From positions 312,883-376,882 of the forward strand of contig NW_015622546.1 in NCBI RefSeq assembly GCF_000835495.1: 64,000 nucleotides of DNA, in the 5' to 3' direction. Origin of the DNA: Cladophialophora immunda (taxonomy: Eukaryota; Ascomycota; Eurotiomycetes; Chaetothyriales; Herpotrichiellaceae). Below the pieces are notes generated by a model, which was given only the letters and a program-made list of their open reading frames with translations, searched no databases and was not told where the DNA came from. Positions 57,532 through 64,000 of this stretch are shown here, piece by piece. Position 1 is the stretch's first letter; the number at the start of each line of letters is the position of its first letter. Made by a program: the position numbers and the translations under genes.

Positions 57532-59604
57532 GGTGGAGGTGCGGGCTCAGGCGGTGTGAAAGGCAGCTGGAGAGAAACTCCTTGCTCCCCTTTTATCATC
57601 CTCATGCTCTAAATACTCCGTCTGCCATATTTTGATCCCGCTTCTCTCGGACTCATCCTGCATATTTCCTGGGAATGTCCCCCGACCATCGCCGCTTCGC
57701 CGGCATTTGGACCGAGGAGGTCATGAAGTGGTATTGGATACAACGAGGAGTGACGTGGATGGAGATGTCTCTCAAGTAAGTGGTGATACCTCGCCCGGTT
57801 AAAAAGCCAGTTGGCGCTGTAGGTTGAGATCGAATTGGAAACTCCAATTAGCCAAACCAATACATGTGGAGATGATCGACATCTCCGCACATCCCTGAGG
57901 ACTTGATCGGCATCAACGCGGGGTTTGGGGGAGAATTGAAAGTGTCACACAAAGCACGCATCCATTTGCCGCTGGTCTTCTACAACGGCTTTTGAGGAGA
58001 CGTTGGAGATTGTCCAAGAAGAGATGGTGCAAAACGCCAAACCCGAACCTGTTCTCTGTGGGAGACAGCTGAGCGCAATGGTACCATTTTGGAGAGCAAC
58101 CTATGCCGCTTTACCTGATGTCCAGCAGCTATCTGCCATCATCCCAAGGAACGTACAATTCGCCCCGTTTCTGCTTGGTTCGATCCAGAAATCCAGACTC
58201 TGCACGCGGAAGATGTTTGCTACTGCTAGCGAGACCTCAAGTCCTCGGATTCAACATTGAACAGTACCTAAGGGCGTCAGTCCTCGGGACACACGCTCTG
58301 GTACCATGCAAAAGTGCATGGGAATCTCATCTTCAGCTTTCGCCGTTGGGAAGTATCCAACCCGTTCACAGGCGAAATTTACATCTCCGACATGGCTTTG
58401 ATACGTCCGGAGAACTCCAAAACAACCTGAAGGCAACGGACAATCAGCTAGTCGACGCTGACTTCTGTTTACGACATGTTGACTTTTGTGCAGAAGACCA
58501 CGGTGGGGACTGTTCCTTCATCCAGCTGTGCGTTTGCTTGGAGCAGATGATGTTGTTACCCGCCGACAGCATAACCTCACACTTGACCTATTGGCTCTCT
58601 CTGGCTGAAATCAGGAGTTCTACAACCATTTTCGGTTTAGACGAGATTGCAATCCCCGAAGGTATGGAGAATGCTATTCTGGTGAAGTATAGTCAGTATC
58701 CAAGAGGTGAGATACTTGAATCGATCCGCAGTGAAGAGCCTGCAGTTGACCTGACTCAATAACCCATCAACCAAGTGACTGGTTTCTGCCACATATCTCA
58801 CATGCATGCTTATATCACTCTCAGTCTACTGTGACAATAGCACCATTATGAACGGGTCTAAAATTTCATTCTTCATTTGTTCTTTCCCCTTTGAGTTCCA
58901 GACACAGATACATCAACAGCAGCACCGCGACACATTCAAAAGCTACAGAGCAGAAGGCGCTCATCAACAGTTCCTACACAGTAACTGCCTTGGAGAACAA
59001 ACTCTCATCGAGAAAGAAAGCAACCCATCCCACCTCTTCGCGATCTTAGTGAGGAGATTGTACATCCAGATATTCATTCGGCCAAGATGTGCCATCTTTG
59101 GTTCAACTACTATACCTGCGGTCACAGTGACACTACAGAGCATCATTGTAGGAGACCACCGAGGGAAAGAGTGCGGTGCGTCTGGGGCCAGTATCGACGA
59201 AACATCCACGAACCGTGTCACATATGCAAGCGACGACGAGGACCGAGACTCTAATTCTTACGATTAAGTATCTCTCGACACAGGGATGGAGCTCCGCATC
59301 CTGGGTGGATGTTTTGTTCCACCCACCGCGCACTAGCAGTCTCACTATCCCTTCTGCTACTGGAACCGAGCTTTGGTATGCTGGAGCGAGAAAGGAGCGA
59401 ATCCAAGAGAGCACTTCTGAACCCCCAGAGTTCCGATCTCTCAAAGTTGGTTGTCCGTCCGAGAAGGAGTGAAGGGAACGAAAAGTCTCTGTCATATCAT
59501 TGGGAAATGATGGAATTCGACGTCTCGTCCACGACGGCACTTGTGCGTTCACAAAGTGTTTGCCTAATATCATCATGGTCCTGGGGGTTCGGGAACAGCT
59601 CAAA
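57532..59604. other. Long region without a convincing gene
   Basis: 2.07 kb. Open plus-strand frames at 58103-58762 (219 codons) and 58806-59267 (153 codons) have no recognisable domain or signal. They could be a short orphan gene or eroded coding DNA. No repeat was identified. Confidence 0.4.
58103..58762 (+). CDS. Uncharacterised open frame (doubtful)
   Basis: A 219-codon frame that I do not recognise. Its C-terminal third is acidic and has a normal amino-acid mix, while the N-terminal 60 residues are rich in Ser, Arg and Leu as in random frames. No signal peptide or helix is evident. It may be chance. Confidence 0.18.
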   Translation: MPLYLMSSSYLPSSQGTYNSPRFCLVRSRNPDSARGRCLLLLARPQVLGFNIEQYLRASVLGTHALVPCKSAWESHLQLSPLGSIQPVHRRNLHLRHGFDTSGELQNNLKATDNQLVDADFCLRHVDFCAEDHGGDCSFIQLCVCLEQMMLLPADSITSHLTYWLSLAEIRSSTTIFGLDEIAIPEGMENAILVKYSQYPRGEILESIRSEEPAVDLTQ

Positions 59605-60653
59605 TCACTCTTTCGGGCCTTTAATGTCATCACCTTCGGCATGGACCTGACCTCGAATCAACCTCTCGTTCCAATCCTGTTCCATTTTCTGAACCCTTTC
59701 CCAACTCTCCTTCCGCTGCTTCTGTTCTACATTCTTCCTCCCCTCGTCCTCGTTTGTGCCTTTCGCTTGTTCGCCTGGTGCCTCCTCTTGCCTCCTCCTC
59801 CCAAATCTCGCAGCCATGCTCGCCAGACTCGAAAACCTAGCTCGGTTGACATCCTCCTCTCCCCTTTGCAGCAGGTTATCCCGCTCGGCCAGCCACGTCT
59901 TATATGACTGCTTCTTGCTACGAACTTTATGTTTATCCTCTTGCTTGTCATCATCGCGGAAGACGTTGTACTGGCAGAATTCCCAGACGCGAAGCTGTTT
60001 TTCGAATCCACTGTTGGGACAAATTTCGGTACGTGACTCTCTTGCCAGCGTAAGAGCAGCCGAGTACGAAACTTTGAACTTGCGCATCACTTTCAAGAAA
60101 TATCTCAAATGTCAGTCTGGCATTGCTCACTTGTCGATAGAAACGAGGTTAGGTCAAGCAAAGCCGCGACACGGACTTACAGAATGCCACAACAAAAGCT
60201 CCAGAGCGGGAGATGCCCTGCCTACAGTGGACTAGTACACCCGGCTGAGGCTGGTTTCCAGCGACATATCCTCCGCAATCACTTTCTCGACCCAGCCCAG
60301 CTTCGATCCAGTCACAGGCTTCCTCCAGGTACTGAAGAATATCAACAAGGGGATCGTCATCGATCTCGATTGTCTTGACTGCGAGATTGGCACCCCCCGG
60401 GCTTCTCTCTACCTCCATATGCGTGCCAGCATCGAGAGAGTTCCGGGGTCGCCACTTTTCGTGGGGCTGCAACACTGACAAAATCCGAACAATACCATGG
60501 CCTTCGAGATTTTTCGCTGAAGAAGCGCCGAAGCGACTAGAGAGTGAGATTCAGCAACTTTTCAAGTTTGAATGAGTGAAATACACACTCTGAAATGAAC
60601 AAACCTGAAACGGCTCTGATAGGAATGAGTTTCGGCGATTGCAGCAGATTCAT
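59605..60653 (-). CDS. Dual-specificity protein phosphatase
   Basis: Protein phosphatase of about 307 residues. The signature VHCRQGISRSG has the catalytic Cys and Arg (HCx5R). Upstream, LFISDRFGASSAKNLEGHGI and VRILSVL correspond to the first helix and strand of the DSP fold. Downstream PNSGFEKQLRVWEFC matches the family end. A charged Lys/Glu-rich tail follows. Intron 60537-60588 is well supported. The second intron (about 60104-60176) is not: the good donor GTAAGT leads to the wrong phase or a stop, and only a weak GTCCGT donor keeps the frame. The start at 60653 gives MNLLQSPKL; the frame is open further upstream to 60833. Substrate not predictable. Confidence 0.75.
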
Positions 60654-61843
60654 GGCAGCGAGTGTAAATTGTACACGGTTCTCCTGGAAGCCATTCGCAA
60701 TACTCCCAGGATAGAGGCCTGGAATTGAGATTTTATCGCATCTCACCGCTGTAGCTTGGCTGAGGTATGGGGGCCAACGCGTGCGTAAGCAACATTGTCG
60801 TTTAGATAGCAGCCTAGTTAGGCAGATTTGCATGCCACCCCAGAGTCTTTTAAAAGCATTCCATCACAGCCTGGCCAAACCTGGAACAAGGCTGAGCCGG
60901 TGTGAGTCCTGAAGGGGCTCTACTCCCTTTGGTTTCATAATGTCGTCTGCCTACCTAGGTAGCGCCTTGAGTAGGGTTAGAGTGTCCAACAGCCTCAGCG
61001 CAGACGCCTACCGCAATGAAGCTGCGCGAGCAAAGAAGTTCTTGGTGCCGGTGGTCAGGGATGAGACAGCCTCATTCCAAGTTCTTCGCCGGAGACACGT
61101 TGCGGCATGAAGGATTTCTGCGCCAAGATGTACTCGGAGAAAAGTTGTGTGCAAGTTGTTTCTTGGTGATGTTTATCTTCCACCCTTCAAAGCATACCAA
61201 AGTTGCTTCCGCTTTATTCGCTGGGTCAACCCCGCTACGCAATTGAATCTTTCAAGACATCATGGCAAGAAACAACCTGACCTAGCGATCGGAATAAGTA
61301 GGAGCAGCTGAAGGCGAGATCGGCCGTCTAACTGAGTGCAGGATCCTAAGAAGACTTGCGTCGAGCCTGACTCCGCTGCAACAGCACTTTGAGAACCTTC
61401 CAAGGCCGAAGCTTGGTGAGAACACCGCGGCGTCGGCAGCAAGCATAGGACGAGAGGCTCTAATTGGTAACTCTTTCGGCTGTCTTGACGCGGGATGCAG
61501 ATGGAGCGCAAACCAAGGCCGCGGGCACTAGGCTCTGCGGAGCGGCTCTGGCTCCGATGCAACCATCATCACCATGGAGTCTGGAGTCTCCGCAAAATCC
61601 CCAGGAAAGATGGACAAAGGCCTGGCCCTTGGCTGGAACGTGCAAGATCCGGGCCCGGAAGAACGTCGAGCAAGATCCGTCGCTTTCTACCCAGTGCGCG
61701 ACGATGAGAACCTAAGCTGAAGCTTCATATAAGGCGAGCTTGCTTTCATATTCAACACGGGATACTTTTGTGCCACCCTTTTTTGACAGATCAAGGTTGG
61801 GGAATCGAAAGCCCAGGCCGAAAGACATACAGTATACAGCACC
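60654..61843. other. Divergent intergenic region
   Basis: 1.19 kb between the phosphatase (-) and the MFS gene (+). Three CTCCGC/GCGGAG hexamers occur between about 61370 and 61595. No gene recognised. Confidence 0.4.
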
Positions 61844-63650
61844 ATGGGTGTCGAGAACCTTGATACCAAGGGCTGGACCGCTGAGCACGAGTCCATTCGA
61901 CAAGCTGATACAACGTCGGCAGACTCAGGCCCGGACGTGGCGTTGAAACTTGATCCCCATGGCTACCCCCTTCGCCCTCAGCCCTCTGATGACCCTCTCG
62001 GTGAGTCCGAAAAGTGTGAAAGTGCTCCTACTTCAAGCTATTTGCTAAACAGTGACAAAGATCCGTTGAACTGGAGCCGTTTCTGGAAGCTGGCCACATT
62101 GTTCCAAATCTCTTTCCTGGCCTTTCTCGGCCCATTCACGCAGGGTTATATTGTGAGTAAATCGGGGTGGTCCAGTCCCTCATCCTCGTACTAAGGGGTG
62201 TGCAGAATCCAGCGTATGGCCCGTTGGCAAAATACATGCATATCTCAGTCCCCGAGGCGTCGTACAACACGACCATAGCCATTGTTACCTCTGGCGCGAT
62301 CGGCCTGCTGCTGTCGCCCATATCAAACGTCTATGGAAGAAGGCCGGTTTACATTTTCACTTCGATCGTTGGAATCATTGCGGGCGCTGGCTGCGCTATC
62401 TCCAAGACTTGGGGGACGCTCCTCGTCGCGCGTGTCTTCATCGGAGTAGGGTTGGCTCCAGGAATGGCCATCGGCGCCTCCGCAGTGTCTGATATGTTCT
62501 TCATGCACGAACGTGGCCGGTATGTCGTATCCCATCTTTCCGCATCATTCTTCAGATCCTGACACTTGAGAATAGGTATATGGGCGTATATGTTGTGTTG
62601 TGAGTCCTGTTCTTGCCTCCCGTGCTCTGGGGGCAGTTCGCTAACGCAATTCAAGCATCACCAACGGCGCCCACATCGCGGCCATCTGTGGTGGCTTCAC
62701 TGCTCAAGGCACGAGCTGGCGGTGGTGTTACTGGGTTCCTTGTATCGCTCTTGCAGTCAGTTGGCTCGTCAACTGCTTCTTCCTGCCCGAAACCCTCTAC
62801 CACCGTGATCCTGTCACGGGTCAGTCGAAGAGACACACCAAGTCCTGGCTGTCTCTCTTCACCTTCAACGGCGTCGTTGGACAGGGGCGTCTTCGGTTGT
62901 GGGACGTCACGCACTGTTTCATCATGCTGAAATATCCCTCGGTGCTCTTCTGCTTTTTATACTACAGTTATGCATTTGGCATCGGAACCGTCCTGTTCGC
63001 CGTCACCGGGGCGCCGGCCTTTGGCAAAATCTACCACTTTGACTCGGCGCAAGTGGGCATGGCAATCGGGTTGTCGACTACCCTCGGCTCCGTCATCGGC
63101 GAGCTGACGGCCGGCCCAGTGAGCGACCGGATTCTATACCTCTCTATGAAGCGTCACCACGGCGATGTCACCAGCGAAGTCAGGCTGACGGCGACGTGGC
63201 CGGGCTTCTTCCTTCTTCCAGCCGGCGTCATTATCGAGGGCGTATGTCTGCAGTATCGGACGCACTGGATGGGTCCAGTCATGGGGATTGGAATTGCCGC
63301 CTTCGGTCTCCAGATCGTCTCCACCAACATCTATGCTTACCTCGCAGATTGTTACAAGCCACAGAACGCAGAGGTCTCGACCTTGCTCAACTTTGGGCGC
63401 CTGAGTTGCTTCTCCTTTACACTCGGCTTTTACATGGTGCGTTGCAAGTGGCACGTTCACCAATAACAGTTGCGCTGACGTGAAACCACCCTCACAGATC
63501 CCGTTCGCCGAGGAGACCACCTACGGAATTGCGTGGTCTGTCATGGCGCTGATCAGTGTCGTTCTGTACGGAGGAATCATCCTGCTGATGTGGAAGGGTC
63601 GGCAATGGAGAGACAAACTGGGCGCGCCAAACTTCCACCGAGATCTGTAG
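61844..63650 (+). CDS. MFS transporter, DHA1 type
   Basis: Major facilitator of 526 residues in five exons (introns 62153-62205, 62520-62575, 62600-62655, 63437-63497). The third exon is only 24 nt and codes MGVYVV. The hydrophilic N-terminal tail ends in DKDPLNWSRFWK, typical of the polyamine/drug pump group. NVYGRRPVY lies between helices 2 and 3, FFLPETLYHRD after helix 6, and YLADCYKPQNAEVST, with LNFGRLSCFSFTLGFY after it, in the last third. The stop at 63648 follows PNFHRDL. It belongs to the same broad family as the pump at 34.5 kb but is not a close duplicate. It is likely a plasma-membrane exporter; substrate unknown. Confidence 0.88.
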
Positions 63651-64000
63651 AAGGCTTCTTTGATCAGCGAATTGTATGGCGGACGGTATCGATGACTGTC
63701 CCATGTCGTTACTCGGCGAAGTCGCTGCTTCAGTCAAGCAGCTCTCTTCTTCAAGCAAGCACAAAAACGGCAGTACTTTTGCTTATGAAGGGTCTTGACC
63801 TCGTTCTGAAACTCAGATAGACGGCAAACGAATCGAAGGGTTAGTGTTGCCAAAATGATGATCGGTAGCAGTTAGAGCACCTGCGGGAAAGTGCTTGAGA
63901 CCGAGAGCCCTGTTTCATGCAGATCTTTGTGCGAGACTCCCTTGAGCAGACCAGCCAAAGTCAATCTGGTCATCTGCAAGTCGGTGGATGCTATCCACAC
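63651..64000. other. Right end of window, nothing recognised
   Basis: 350 nt after the MFS stop with no supported feature; expected to start with its 3' UTR. Confidence 0.4.

Overview
The window is nuclear DNA from a filamentous ascomycete (Pezizomycotina). Genes carry many short introns (44-90 nt) with GT-AG ends and some TACTAAC-like branch points. There are single-copy eukaryotic housekeeping genes (the largest subunit of RNA polymerase I; the spliceosomal protein Prp3), fungal-type Zn2Cys6 regulators, and a dense set of MFS, SDR, FAD-monooxygenase and P450 genes. The gene content resembles black yeasts (Chaetothyriales) or other Eurotiomycetes, but that placement is inference. I could resolve 24 protein genes. 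No rRNA, tRNA, CRISPR or intact transposon was recognised.

Layout. 1.4-19.2 kb is a first accessory block: a sugar-type MFS transporter (-), an SDR (+), a Baeyer-Villiger-type FAD monooxygenase (BVMO, +), a C2H2+Zn2Cys6 regulator (-), a second regulator-like gene of doubtful integrity (+), a TRI12/siderophore-type MFS pump (-) and a rhodopsin-like (PTH11/SAT4-type) membrane protein (-). A gene-poor stretch follows (19.2-21.4 kb). 21.4-27.7 kb is conserved: RPA190 (-) and, divergently, a small four-helix MARVEL-like membrane protein (+).

27.7-50.2 kb is the most interesting part. It holds eleven consecutive genes that look like one catabolic or modification cluster: a CaiB/BaiF CoA-transferase with an unusual domain order, a dienelactone hydrolase, a second BVMO, a DHA1-type MFS pump, an SDR, a second C2H2+Zn2Cys6 regulator, another SDR, a cytochrome P450, a second sugar-type MFS transporter, a glutathione S-transferase and a further SDR. 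Several are arranged as divergent pairs sharing 0.5-0.8 kb promoters. A plausible flow is P450 hydroxylation, SDR oxidation to a ketone, BVMO insertion of oxygen to give an ester or lactone, hydrolase opening, further SDR steps, CoA transfer, with import, export and glutathione detoxification around it. The substrate cannot be read from the sequence.

50.5-64 kb returns to ordinary chromosome: PRP3 (+), an M28 NAALADase-like membrane peptidase (-), a secreted type-B carboxylesterase (-), a 2 kb stretch without a convincing gene, a dual-specificity phosphatase (-) and a DHA1-type MFS transporter (+). Exon structures were built by hand from splice signals and reading frame. For most genes the exon lengths add up to a whole number of codons with intact family motifs. 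The exceptions are named in the entries.
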